Translations under genes and position numbers: made by a program
In this document: positions 41,718 through 54,415 of the stretch, piece by piece
Layout of the letters: every line of letters starts with the position of its first letter
How positions within the stretch are numbered: the first letter of the stretch is position 1
The notes under the pieces: model-generated
What the model was told of the DNA's origin: nothing
The model's input: the letters and a program-made list of their open reading frames with translations, nothing else
Database searches by the model: none
Assembly (NCBI GenBank): GCA_030765065.1
Contig: CM060977.1
Coordinates: 91,529,795 to 91,593,794, forward strand
DNA length: 64,000 nucleotides
Reading direction: 5' to 3'
Origin: Deroplatys truncata
Lineage: Eukaryota; Arthropoda; Insecta; Mantodea; Mantidae

Positions 41718-43322
41718 AATAGGGCAAGTATTGCATTCCACCCAAAAATTCGGTGGCCAAATTTCACCGGAAATACACATTTGGAGACCACCTGAATGCA
41801 ACAAAAGCATATGTAGAGAAATAATCCGATGTGTTACATTCATACAACTTTCTCTAACCTCTATCGCTTATTAGTGGGTATACAAATTATTTTTACGAAA
41901 GTTTATTTTCCTATCTACTTCATTTTAATCGAGATAAAACTTTCCGGAAATAGCTACATTACACATTTCGTTATAGATACAAAGAGAATAGCGATAGTAA
42001 AATGTTTAACAACTGGACGCTATATGCTGGCCTTAAAATTCCATACTGTTTCCATGACATCGTGAGAAACAACTGTATGTTTACAAGACTTTAAAAATGA
42101 CCAAGTATTGCAGAATTCTAACCATTAATAAGGGATATCTCCGAAATAGCTGATGCCACAAAAAGTAGCTTGAAATAAATTGTTTGTTTTAAAGTGATTT
42201 ACATTTTTGTGTAGCACATTTTGGTCTATCGTTAACGTTTACCAGAAATGCCAGATTATGTACATTTCTTTCCGAATGAAGAGGATTTCACAAGCTATTT
42301 CCAGAAAATTCAAAATACATATTTTATTTATAATGTAAATATCTTTAGTATGGAGTATTTTAAACAAACTCGTTAGAGCTATTTTTGGAAAATAAAAAAT
42401 TTAGAAAAATGTTCCTTTAAAGTGTAGAAATTTTCTTGAAAACATTCGTCTCGCATCTTTGGAAGTTACTGAACCCAAATACCAAGTTTGGCATTTCGTT
42501 TCGAGTTATGCTGTTCACACACACGAATGCTTTTTTGAATACAGGGGGCCTTAAAAACATATTTCCAGTGAAATCTATGTCAATTTTTGAGTGGAATGCA
42601 ATACCTTCTCTACCTACTATGTACGCGGTAGAGAAAGTAAAAAGCCTGTGAAAAATATAACTCAAAAACCAAAAGTTCGATAAATATAAAATTTGTTATT
42701 TTAGTTTAGCACCATCGAAAAATGCGACAAAACTTTTCAAAACTTTAACTAATATTCACGTGGAAAATGTTCCCTTATTTTTATTTTCTCAAGATTAGCT
42801 GTAGCGATTTTGATTAAAATACCACATATTTAAGATGCATGAAAAATAAAGTAAATACTTGAATATTCTGGGAATAGCCTGTGAAGTTCACCGCATACTG
42901 AATGACCTTTGTATAAGTGGTAAACCTTAAGCGTAAGAGATAGATAAACTCGTACCACACAAGAATGTAGATCTCGTTAAAGTACATAATTTATGCCAAA
43001 TAAATGTTTTGTGGCATTAACCATTTCCGAGACACTCTTCGTTATGGATTTGAATTTTGAAATACTTATACGATTTTCAAGTGTAATTCGCTGTTCTTTT
43101 TTCTCGTGGTCATGCAAAGAGCATGAAATTTCAAAGTCGTCACATAGCGGTCAGCTTTTTAAAAATCTGACTATCGCTTCAGCCTACTGTACTCTTTATA
43201 TACCTACAACCAAATGCGTAATGCATGCTCATATCTGTTTATAGGAATAACATACCTAGAAAAGTAAGTTTTTGTAACACGAGTTTGTATAAGAATAAGT
43301 TGAGAAAGTCATGTAAAGATGT
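41718..43322. repeat. cluster of three R1 copies in alternating orientation
   Basis: 41718-41818 is a forward 5' fragment (TTGCATTCCACCCAAAAATTC). 41820-42641 is a full minus-strand copy (ATCCGATGTGTTACATTC to CTATGTACGCGGTAGAGAAA; subfamily A). 42642-43322 is a forward copy lacking its first 180 bp or so (AAAATATAACTCAAAAACC to TGAGAAAGTCATGTAAAG; subfamily C, with TCTCGTGGTCATGCAAAGAG). Confidence 0.8.
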
Positions 43323-43334
43323 TAGGTAAACACT

Positions 43335-43640
43335 CCATAACCTAGCGAGTTAACTCCGTGATAACGTGTGAAGTACGCATTCGGGAGGTCCCTGGTTCAA
43401 TTCCCGTTCACCACTCACGCTGTACTTATGTTCTTCGTAGTTTTTCCTGGTGGGTAGGTGTGCTTTTCGGTTTCGCAGTGTTAGGTGGTGATGTACAGAT
43501 GGCGCTATTTTCACTCCAAGAAAAGGATATTCTTCGTGGACACCAGATGGCTGCCTAGATTGCATGGGTCGTTCATCGGCCACTCAACAACGGTAGTGGG
43601 TAGTGTTTTCCTTTCAAAATATCAAATTTCACGTGTCCGA
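43335..43640 (+). mobile_element. S1b SINE
   Basis: Head AGCGAGTTAACTCCGTGATA, B box CCCTGGTTCAATTCCCG, short body TAGTTTTTCCTGGTGGGTAG, S1b tail TCTTCGTGGACACCAGATGG and GCATGGGTCGTTCATCGG. Confidence 0.7.
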
Positions 43641-43686
43641 GTATTTTTAAACAATGAGCTTATTTAGTTTTGTTTGCATTATATTA

Positions 43687-44778
43687 GGATGTCTCATAAG
43701 TAGTGCCGGCTTTTAAGTTTGGGCTTTTATAAGACAGAATAGGTTTTCTTTGGTTCTCCAATGCTAATTACAAGATGCCAAGGCTAGTATTGCGTATATT
43801 GCGAGAATGTGTCACTCGTCATTTGTTAATACACAATCACAAAATGGAAGTTAGAGAGTTTGAGATTACACTACAGGAAACAAGATTATGAAACTGCTGC
43901 CGTGGATTGTAAGATTTGGAACTGGAAGGAGAAGGTGTCGATAGTGAGCGTGTGGCACAACGAGGTTCCAACGTTTCAACATTGGAGAAGAAGACACTAA
44001 AGATTTACCTCGTTCTGGAAGACCTAAATTATGGGATACTGAGAATACACGCAAAGTTTTGGAAGAAAGTTCACAAAAAATACTCGTAGGCTGTCAGAAG
44101 AATTTGGTCCATCAAAAGGTACCATACATCGCCAGATTAAGAAACTTGGAAAATCAAACAGAAGCTGTAGATGTGCACCTCATGAATTGGGGCCTCAACA
44201 GGCTCAACGTAGGGTGGATATCTGTCATCAGTTTATCGGTAATCCCATGGATGATACATTTATCAGGGGAATTATCCCAAGTGATGAAAAATGGGTCTAT
44301 TACCGCAACCCTGACGCCTCGAAACAGTAGCTCAGTCCCCGTCAACCTGCCAAAGTCGTCGTTAAAGAAAATCAGTTCGGCCCCAAAATAATGTTCTGTG
44401 TCTGGTGAAATTTTGAAGGAGTGATTCACTGCGAGTTTGTTCCAAACGGGCGTGCAGTCAATGTGGACTTTTATTCTCAACAACTGGAACGAGTTCATGA
44501 AATTTTGAGATGGAGATACCCAGCATTAGTTAACCAAAATAGAGTCCTCTTACAGTAGGACAATGCATAACATTCAAACTGTGGAAGTGGGTCTCACAGA
44601 ATTGTTCGCATCAAAAACCAGAGACAGGTACCATCGCAGGATAATAAACCTCGCTGAAAGATGGCTAAAGACCATAGAATCTGATGGTCTCTACTTTGAA
44701 GAGTAGTTTAATTTCTTGTTAGAAAACGTTGCAAATAAAGTTTTTCTTAATAACCGACATTACTTATGAGACACCATC
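43687..44778 (+). mobile_element. mariner transposon, degenerate
   Basis: Ends GGATGTCTCATAAGTAGTG and the inverse of CATTACTTATGAGACACCATC, flanked by TA. The transposase remnants include EFGPSKGTIHRQIKKL in a shifted frame, IPSDEKWVYYRNPDAS (first aspartate), FEGVIHCEFVPNGRAVNVDF, QLERVHEILRWRYPALV and a Q-stop-DNA second-aspartate site near 44560. The 3' third is shortened, so the element is about 1.1 kb. Confidence 0.8.
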
Positions 44779-45884
44779 TATACCTTGCTTATGAATGACC
44801 CTGTATAATCTGAAAGTATAACTGAAAACCTGAGTATTCAGATAGAAATGTGAATGATATTCAGCCGTATTGCACTCCTCTAAGAGAGAGGAGGGAATTC
44901 ACCCATTGGTCTCAATCAATGAACATTTTGTTTGTTCATTTTAAGGCGGTCGTTCACTATCGCTCCAAACGTATGAATGAAGTGTTGCCACTCCAAACTC
45001 CCATAGTGAATAGGGGAGCCGCCATTTCTTGGGTGTGGTGCGATGGGTCTCCAGATATCTGGCCGCGTCAAAATCCAACAGACCGCTCCAATGCGTCACT
45101 GAACCATAGCATAATGATAGGGAAACCCTCCGTGGATGGGCTCTGAGTCATCATGCAAACCTGCTAGTCAGTGGGTGAACCCTCGTCCAAACAGCATCAG
45201 TCAATCGAGAGATACGACTGAGAGCACACGTTTCTCGTATAACTGCACTATCAGGGCGCAACACTGTTCAAGTAATTGAAGCCTACAAAAGGTTGTCCTG
45301 CATATGGCAGGTCACGAATAGTGACTACCGCCATAACTGAAAAGAAATTCCTATATAGAGGAACTAGTTACCTTGCTTTCATTCAAAGGCAAAATTCCTC
45401 AGCAGTCAAAGTTCTTTTTCATCAATTGCTTATGTCCGTTCACTATACACTAATAGTTATTTAAATAATGAAACGCAAAGCAAATAAAGGTCACAGAGAC
45501 ATGTAAAATATGAAGAAACATTTTCCAAATATGAAAATCTGAAGAAAAGTCACAAAGTATTATAAAATGGATATTTTAAAATCAAAATATCTTAATTAAC
45601 TTCAAGGATTTGCAGCAGTTACACTTCATTAGTTTAAAATTATAACCTTTTTATATTTAGTAATAAAATATCAAATTAAATAAAAGTTACAAGGAGTTTA
45701 TATGTTTTAATCACTGTAAAACCCTTAAACTTAGAAAAAAAAAGAGAAAAGAAGTTACTCGTTGCATAACACTAATTACAATATGCTACTTTTTTGTTAT
45801 TAAAAGTTCACTTCTTTTACCTAGTTTTATGATACTGTGTTTTTGCTGTTTTCGTTACCGCTTATTACCGCAATACACAAGCAC
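44779..45884. other. unannotated spacer
   Basis: The 98-codon plus-strand frame at 44850 shows no recognisable domain. Confidence 0.35.
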
Positions 45885-45995
45885 ACACACACCCATGCTC
45901 ATGGCGGAACTCGAACCCGCGACCCTCAGCTTGGCGGAGCGCCGGAGCTATACACTCCAGCAACCACGGCTACGAGGGCCAGCAACTACTAAAAC
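45885..45995 (-). mobile_element. S3-type SINE head (tRNA-derived)
   Basis: Minus strand GCCCTCGTAGCCGTGGTTGC, GGTCGCGGGTTCGAGTTCC (very good B box), then CATGAGCATGGGTGTGTGTG. The long variable arm between the A and B boxes suggests a Leu/Ser/Tyr-class parent tRNA. Confidence 0.6.
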
Positions 45996-46188
45996 CACAA
46001 CTTCATGCAAATAAAAACTCTTCAGGAATACAGGGATTTACGTTTGCACGTGACGTCACGTAGAGGATGCTACATTTTCTCCACTATATTTGGCTTGTTG
46101 GAAAGAGTATTTTTTTAATGTGTTCAAGAAAACTGCCCGAATATATTTGGAAAAACCTGGTTCTTAGCTAACGTAAACTATTTTAAAA

Positions 46189-47088
46189 GCAAAAAATCAG
46201 ATGTGTTGAACTCATATGACTTTCCCTTGTACAAACTATTTTTACAAACGCTTATTCTGCATCTACTTCATGTTAATTGAGATAAACATTTGCAGACTCT
46301 ATCTTATTGCTAATTTTCTTGTAGATGTAAGGGAAAAATATATTTATAGAAAAACAGTAGCCTTTAAGCACATACATATCTCTTAATAGCTGGTTGCTAA
46401 GTGCAGCACTATTCCCTTTGCCACAGATTAATACTCTTTGCATATCCAAGACAAAAAAATAATAACGAATTCCCATTTGAGAAAATAAGTATTGAAAATT
46501 TTAAGGGAATAACAAGCAATATCTCGAAAATGGTTCACTCAACAACAAAAATGTATATGATATAAATTGTGTATTTTAACGCGATCTACATTATGTGTGT
46601 AGTAAAATTTTGTCTATCTCTTATGGTTTACCAGTTATGCAAAAGTCGTTCACAATGGAGAATACTTTTGGAGACATTCCCAGGAAATTCAAGATATACA
46701 TTTCATTTATCATAAAAATATCTTAAACATATGATATTTTAATCAAAATCGTTAGAGTCATTTTTGAGAAAAATTAAAATTTTCGAAAAATGTTCCATGT
46801 AAAGGGTACTCTGGTGTGGGGGGATTTTCTTGAAAACCTTCGTATCGCATCTCTGGAAGATACTGAACCTAAATACCAAGTTTGGTGTTTATCCGACTGT
46901 TCGTTTCTGAGTTATGCTGTTCACAGGCAGACAGACACACACAGACACACACACGGACATGTTTCCAAAAATGCTTTTTTGGATTCAGGGGATCTCAAAA
47001 CATGTATTTCCGGTGAAATCTCGGTATCGAATTTTTGGGTGGAATACAATACTTCCCCTACTTACTCTACGTAGTAGAGGAAGTAAAA
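46189..47088 (-). repeat. R1 repeat, full length, subfamily B
   Basis: AAAAAATCAGATGTGTTGAAC through TAATAACGAATTCCCATTTG to CTCTACGTAGTAGAGGAAGT, with a CAGACAGACACACACA run. Confidence 0.85.
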
Positions 47089-47832
47089 AACACAATAACG
47101 TATTCCCATTTGAGAAAAATTAAAGGGTCTTTCAACAAGAGTGTCCTATCTTTAACATGTGATAGCTGCCTTATTGAGTTATAGCAGTCATTTTTTTCAT
47201 GTTGTTACAGTTGTTATTGACAAATAGGCATGGAACGTTACAGCATTCAGCAATGCGTAGGAATTGTGAAAATTTATTATCAAAATGGATAATCTGTTCG
47301 CCAAACCTTCCGTGTATTGCGTGAAGTTTACGATGTTCATAATCGTACCTGCGAGAGAACGATTCGGCGTTTGATCGATAAATTTGAAAGAAGTGGTTCT
47401 GTCAGCGATCAAAGAACGCCTGTACGTAATCGACGTAAGCGCTTCTACGAAAACATAGGCGCTGTTAGTGAGAGTGTACGCAAAAACGGAAACAAATCAA
47501 TTGCTCGTCGAGCGCAAGAATTGGGGCTTTCGCCGACCACAACTTGGCGAATTCTGCATCTGGACTTGAAGTTTCACGCTTACAAAATGGTGTTAACTCA
47601 AGAACTAAAACCCAACGACCATAGGTAGCGCCGTGTATTCGCTGACTGGGCTATGGAGCAATTGGAAGCTGACCCGGATTTTGGTCGAAAAATCATCTTC
47701 TGCGACGAAGCCCACTTTTGGATGAATGGTTGTGTTAACAAACAAAATTGCCGCTATTGGAGCAATTACAATCCAATGTAGATTCAAGAACGACCACTTC
47801 ATCCCCAAAAGGTTACTGTGTGGTGTGGATTT

Positions 47833-48743
47833 TGAGGCAGTATTTTATATCACAACACTGTGAATACCAGAGTGATTGTAGTGTAAATTAACATTATTGT
47901 ATGGCAATGATTTGAGATGTTTGTTAATTATAAGCATTGTCAGGAAATAAGTTTACACGGCCTCACTGAAACTGACAATAGGAGCGGATAACAATGAAGC
48001 GAGGGGGTGAGTTGTTTATCAATTAGAAGAGACAAACAAATGACGTCAGAGTAGCGTGCCTTTCTTTAGAAATGGAGGGAATATCTTTCCTAGAGCATAT
48101 GTGCTCGTAATTTTGATTGGATAAAAAAATAGACGCTAATGTTGGCGCGCTTTATTAACCAATAGCAGCTTTGTTATAATGTTTAGGCATATCGAGGTGA
48201 GGGAGTATAAATTCTGAAGCCAAAGACAGGTATCGCGCGGTTCAACAGAATCATTCACGAGTTACACATCGCGCAGTTCTACAGAATCATTCACAAGGCA
48301 AACGTCGCGCAGTTTTAAGAAATCTCTCTCGTGAGTTACACGTCACGCAGTTCAACAGAATCATTCACGAAGTACACGTTACGCAATTCTAAAGAAGCTC
48401 TCGCGTCGTAAAGTTGGTTACAAAATGTGAAATACGCGAATTAATAGTGCGCGGCAAATAAGTGATTGTAGTTACATTCGAAAATATAACAGTTTCACTC
48501 AGGCATGTATTAAGATTAAATATATGAAATTAATTCAGTGTGACGGCAATAAAAGTTAAAAACTAATTCTTTTATCAGTGTTATCTTTTAGTAACAACTC
48601 CTTTCCGTTTACACACCCTGTTCAAGAGATATTTGCTTGACTGAGTAATAATAGCTAGCCGGAGGACAAAGAACCAAAAATTCAAAATAGTAAAACAATA
48701 ACAGGCGCTCAGCAAAAAGATAACACGAACAGATACCGCGACA
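47833..48743 (+). mobile_element. solo LTR (911 bp) with 4-bp target duplication
   Basis: Starts TGAGGCAGTATT and ends ACCGCGACA, flanked by ATTT at 47829-47832 and 48744-48747. Within it are a CCAAT-type ACCAATAGC, a TATA box GTATAAATTC (48206-48213), four to five 36-bp repeats downstream (48233-48420) and an AATAAAAG signal (about 48548). That is a complete U3-R-U5-like order. The family is not identified; strand is taken from the promoter direction. Confidence 0.75.
48233..48420 (+). repeat. 36-bp tandem repeats in the solo LTR
   Basis: Units built on TCGCGCAGTTCAACAGAATC + ATTCACGAGTTACACG, 4.5 degenerate copies starting about 25 bp after the TATA box. Confidence 0.85.
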
Positions 48744-49812
48744 ATTTTGGTATGGTGGAATCATTGGGTCATATTTTTTCCAAGATGAAGATGGAGAAGC
48801 TCTAACTGTCAATGGAGAAAGATACCGGGCTCTTATAAGGGACTACTTTTGGCCTCAATTGGATGGTATGGATCTCAGAAACATCTGGTTCCAGTACGAT
48901 GGTGCCACATGTCATACTCTCGAAACAATCGATCTATTGAAGGAGAAGTTCAGAGGTTTCATCATTTCCCGTGGTAGTGATGGTAACTGGCTCCCGAGGT
49001 CAAGTGATCTAACGCCGTTAGATTACTTCTTGTGGGGTTATGTAATCTCGAGTTTATGTCAACAAGCCAGAAACAGTAAATGATCTTATGAATAACATCA
49101 CGCGTGTTATTCGTGTAGTTGGACCTAATTCGCGTTCTTCTGTCATTGAAAATTGGGTCAACCGTATACGCGCAACCCAACAAAGTCGCGGCGGTCATTA
49201 ACTGATGTTCTCTTCCACACGTAATGACATTAATTATGTTCCAAAATAAAAAAAAGAAATAAACCTCTATCATTTATAGAATGTGCTTCATTTAAGTTCA
49301 AAGATAGGACACTTGTTGAAAGATCCTATATAAAAAAGTATATGTCACAAATTGTGTGTTGTAACAAGATCTACATTTTTGTGGTAAAAGTTAGCCTATC
49401 ACTTACGGTTTACCAGCTATGTGAAGTCATTCAGAATGAAGAGGACTTTTCGCGACATTTCCAAAAAATTGAAGATATACATTTCATTTGCCATGAAAAT
49501 ATCTTAAACATATGATACTTTAATCAAAATTTTTGAGAAAATCAAAAATTTTGAAAACTGTTCCATATAATGGGTAGTTTGGGTTGGGGGCTTTTCTTGA
49601 AAGTGTTCGTGTCGCATCCTTGAAAGATACAGATCTCAAATACCAAGTTTGGTATTTATTCGACTTTTAGTTTTTGAGTTATGCTGTTCACAGACAGACA
49701 GACAGACGGACGGGCATGTTTTCAAAAGTGCTTTATTTGAATTCAGAGCACCTCAAAACACGTATTTCCAATGAAATCTCGATATCGAGATTTACGTCGT
49801 AGAGAAAGTAAG

Positions 49813-52800
49813 AATAGTAAATCTTAACAAAATGCGATGGAACTGCGCCTGTCTCTGGCTGCCTCGTAAATTTCTTTGGTAACTGGTGAATTGTTGTAAA
49901 AGAGCGTTCTACTACACTTCTGCGTTGGCCCACGCTTTTAACTGTTATCTCAGCAGTGATTAGAAGGACCGAAATGAGCATGTTGAGGTTTACTTTAGCT
50001 GTAATTTATTTTCACACTTGTTTGTAGTTAGCCGTGAATTCTATCCCACAATTATTTGACTGGGTTATGGAGGTCTATCCAGAGGCGTAGGATGGGAGGT
50101 ATTTTGGGAGTAGCTTCGTTAAAATAATAGCGTCCTTTAAGTTGACGAGAACGAGATACTTCCTAATCGTATCACTTGCTAGCGCTGTTTTTAGGCTGCA
50201 TAATCAATGTCGCCAAAGGTGACAGCAACAGAAACAGTACTTTAGATGACGTGGATACAACCACGTTAAGATATTCGGGACATGTTTTCGTTCCGGTGTA
50301 AAATTTGAATGGATTCCAAATGAGTGCAATATGATCCAGTTTAGAACATAATTAGAAAACCTACTTTTTAGTGAAATAAAATGGCCTGTAATATAAATTA
50401 CTTCACAGAGGTCATTAATTTTCATGTTGCAATACATTTTCCGCTTAGAATACGGAAAATATCCTGTTTCAATTTTTATTCCAATTCACCTTAATAATGT
50501 TATTAGGTATAAAATGGATTTATTTGAATATTTCAACTCAGGATTAATTCATACTTACTATTTGAATTGATCCACATTGTTTAAGAAGTAGATGCCTATA
50601 CATAACCCCTAATATTTTTCTGGCTACGCTACTGGGCCTATCTATCAACCTGTACCTCCCGCCCTATGTTGCTTCTAAATTGCTAACAGCTTCTTCACGC
50701 GCTCGGCTATCTGAGTGGCATGAAGCTCACCTCCCGAGGAAAAAGTTTGCAGTCGTGCAAGATCCATCTTATTTATACTCCAAGCTAAAAACGCTATTTT
50801 TCCCGCCGTAGCTTATAACAATATGGTGATTGGCTTATCACACTGGCGTCGTATGAGAACGCGTACTCTTGTATCTTCAACGCTTCTGTTTTCCATGATC
50901 AATTCGGTCTTCCCGTTTCTTTTCTTCTTTTTTTTTGCTTCTCTCTTATCTCTTTTCATTCCCTGCCTCACTTAAATGTCTCTGTTGGCTATATTTAGCC
51001 GATTACCTGTGCTTTGGTCAAGCCTGGATATATCTCCGCCTGATACCGCTTGGCTTCAGACACTTAAATTGCAACTTTGCACGGCTAGCTATTTTCCTTT
51101 ATATTTATCTATAACATATTTTACACTTATATAATGTTATTTACATAAATGTTGATATTAACATTGATGTACCAGTATTCCCAGATACTTATTATATGAA
51201 TAAATATGAAGCTCTTACGAAAATACTATCAAATGTGAAAATTTTAGCACACGCAGTGAATTCTACGCACTGCTAAGCGTAAAATACTTGTTCCCATAAT
51301 GATAGCAAGCATGGTTTGGAATACGACATTTTATGCTTTGCCTGTTTCTACTCATAAATCTGTCTTGTTATTTAAGCGACTGTCAAATCGTGACGCGGCA
51401 GTGAGTGACTACCTAGTTTTTGACGTCATCCTTTGAATGCCATCGAAATGGAAGTGCTCCATTCGGAGCGTCAGTGAATGGCGGCCTTTATAGGCATTTT
51501 TCTCTCTCAGGCAATTTCCCCTTGTTAGCAAAGGGAGATTGTCTTATCGCCGCCATACGGCGCGTGCTCGTTTCTTCACGCAGGTTGCTTAAACCGGCAC
51601 GAACATTCTTCATCAAGCTAATCATCTCATCAGAGTGAAGGCCGTCATGGAGGAGGAGCTGGCAAACCACGTGAGAAGATCTAATTTTTACCCTGAATCT
51701 CTCCGAGACCTTCATTATAAAGTTATCATGCGAGTTCATTCCGCGGCGTGGTATTACTTAGCTTTTGGCTGGGGTTGCTGCATTTCCTCACTATGCAAGC
51801 TTCTTTCTTTTACTTAAACATCTGAATCACGCGTTTGAGAAACACAACAGTACAGAACGAAAACTTAAAACATGTTTTTGCACGATATAACTAATTTTCA
51901 GTAAGTAGACATTCCTAAATGTAATATCGTTGATTTGAAAACAAAAGAAATCTAAATACTGTAAAAATTACAAGTATAGGGGACGCAGCTTAACTCAAGT
52001 TACTAAAAACAAAGATGGCCGCATATCAGGGCGGTTAACGTTCTATCTGAAGTCACTGGATATATAACCAGAGAAATCATCAGATAACCTATTTACAAAA
52101 GGTCTTGTGCTAGTATTATGAGTCATTGTCCTTTCATATATAGATACTACTCTTTAATGTTCTTTTCTTCGGTGCAAAGGTTTAATCACCACCTTCCTTC
52201 TCCGCCACAATACTTGATTACCTACAACTTGGATGCACCTTAAGTGTTAAATTAAGCCTGAACCGTGCTATGGACTTAATTTATATAACATGTGTATGTA
52301 ATTAAACGCTGAAAACTACTGTACTGTAATAGTATGAAGGACAACTTATAGTTACGTTTTAATATGATTCCGATGTACTTACCTAAATCAAACAATTCAA
52401 TATATTTTTTCCCTATGCAGATTTCTTTATCTAGAAATAAAACCCCATACAAACAGACAACACTTAGACCAAACATAGCAAAAACAATTCAAATTTCTAC
52501 TTAACTGCAAAGGTGAGCTTTAATAATTAATAATAACTTAATAGCCTAATAACCTAACTTAATAATCATTAAATAATCTAATATTAGTATAATTAGTATG
52601 ATTAATATAACTATAACTAATATAATATAAATGTAATTAATACAATACAATTAATATTACCATCGGCGCGTCAGTTGGTGACTAAACTAAGCTTTCCAAT
52701 ACATGTAAAATATAGTTCTAGTCAGATTCTAGTGACTTATCCCATAATGGTGGAAAAATGTCAAAGTTGAACTTAGTAACTTATATAACGTTAGTGCGGT

Positions 52801-54415
52801 AAGTAAAACTATTATAATTCATATCGTGTTTGTGTTTCTTCGGTAATCACTCGGCACGTCCAAGCCCCTTCGGTTCCTGCATCATCAGACACGCTACTTA
52901 TAGCTTCTCCCATAGTAATGGAGAAGTAAAGTCGCAAATTAAGTTGCTTATATTATAATCTTCACAAACTCAAAATATGGCGACACGGACAACAGTACTT
53001 ATTTACAAACTTGTTGCCATAACGACAAGCATTCGCGATTAACCTTTAACCACGTCCGATTGGAGAACAACGCTTCAAGTTTTTATTCCCTGCTGTAACA
53101 CCTACAATTACTAAATAAAATATCAATTATTTTAATCCAATTTATATAAATAACTATTGTGCAAAAATAGTATGCAATATTAGTAAACTAAGTGTGTTAC
53201 AAAACCTCGCAAATTGAAGAGACTCCATTTCGTCTCGTCTTTACAAACTTTTCCTCGTTTTCGTAATCCTCACTATGACACTAATATCGCAATAAACTGT
53301 TATTTTAAAAAAGTCAATAGAACCAATGTTGTTAGAAATGACGTTCTCTTAAGGTGAGTCCACACTGTTCAACATATCAACAGTTAGCATTCAACAATTA
53401 ACAAAATGCTTCATTCCACATGTTAAATGTCTTCAACATATTATAACTGTGAACCTTTAACATTCCATCCACACCAGTTGACTTGGGACAACAAAATCTT
53501 TCAACTAAAAGCAAAATGGACTCCAGTGATCAGGATTTGACTATTGCTATTTGTATCTGTGCTTGATATGTAATAAGTAGAAGGTGATGAGACTCTATCT
53601 TGTTAATCGGCACAGGAGTGAAAATAGTTTTAATGAGTTTAAAATTTGGAGCACGTTTGACTTCAATTTCTTGAGAACAATCAAAGTGACTTCAACTTAG
53701 CTTTGAGCAAGGTTTCTAACCTATAATTCACAAAAAGGAACACATTTGAGAGCAGCCATTCCAGCTGTCAGACTTGAGCCTTTCTTTGCAATTCTCTAAC
53801 AAAGTGAAGCTATTTTTCTTTTCTGATATTACACCTCTGGAACAACAATAAACTGCACATAGTTTGGTATAATTCTCCAAAATTTTTATTACATATATAA
53901 CAATGTTCCATGATGATAGCCTCAACAAAGATTTTAGTAATGAAAGTGTCCTTTCTTTCGTCCATTCCCTAACTTCACATGAAGCAAACCAAATCAATGA
54001 TACGAGCACAGAACGAGTCAACACGGAACTACCGAACACAATAGCTTGAAGGAATCAGAAGTACGCCGTTGACATGGTTACAGTCTGGAAATTTCTAAAG
54101 TTCACCCAATCACATACACAGAGAGCAAATTGACTTAACAAGTTTTCCATTAAAAGTGGAAAACACCAACATGTTAAAAGTGTCAAGCACAACTATTTCA
54201 GTTAACATGTTAACGCAATTCTGCCATCGAAATTTGGCCAACATGCAAACTGTTAAAATCTTGCACTTGACAAGTTTTGTTAAATGTTAACCAATGAGGG
54301 CAGGGCTTAACACTTACAACTTTTGTGTACTACAGTGAAAATGAGTGTTACAGAGAAGACACCAAGTACAATCCAGGGCACGGAAACGTGCCTAACTTAC
54401 TTTTTCCCTATTGTG
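49813..54415. other. long unannotated stretch
   Basis: 4.6 kb without R1 or SINE copies. 52500-52650 is a run of ATTA/TAAT-rich low complexity. 53350-53510 and 54100-54310 are rich in TGTTAA/TTAACA motifs and might bound a decayed DNA transposon (a MDSSDQDLTIAI start at 53515 is reminiscent of PIF/Harbinger elements), but I could not find inverted ends. Confidence 0.35.

Larger units (their letters stand above)
47230..49200 (+). pseudogene. transposase, lightly damaged, split by an LTR
   Basis: Starts MERYSIQQCVGIVKIYYQNG at 47230, followed by a TAA, then a helix-turn-helix (TIRRLIDKFERSGSVSDQ, ELGLSPTTTWRILH), the first acidic site IIFCDEAHFW, VWCGF, the LTR, then WYGGIIG, LTVNGERYRALIRDYF, the second site WFQYDGATCH and the third SSDLTPLDYFLWGYV. 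Only about three in-frame stops (after QNG, DHR and NPM) and one late frameshift (near 49050) disable about 340 codons, far fewer than in the other transposases here. Removing the LTR leaves the frame continuous. Confidence 0.85.
47125..49326 (+). mobile_element. IS630/Tc1-mariner-type transposon, itself split by a solo LTR
   Basis: Inverted ends GGGTCTTTCAACAAGAGTGT and the inverse of ACACTTGTTGAAAGATCC. Subtracting the 911-bp LTR and one target duplication leaves about 1.29 kb, the normal size for this class, with one transposase gene. Confidence 0.85.
47089..49812 (-). repeat. second R1 copy in tandem, split by a transposon
   Basis: A short R1 piece at 47089-47124 (AATAACGTATTCCCATTTGAG) and the rest from 49327 (AAAGTATATGTCACAAATTG) to 49812, ending in GATTTACGTCGTAGAGAAAG. 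The interruption is the transposon 47125-49326; some R1 bases are lost at the junction. Confidence 0.75.

Noticed and set aside
53350..54310. PIF/Harbinger transposon
   Set aside because: A MDSSDQDLTIAI start and TGTTAA-rich flanks are suggestive, but there are no terminal inverted repeats, no target duplication and no catalytic motif.
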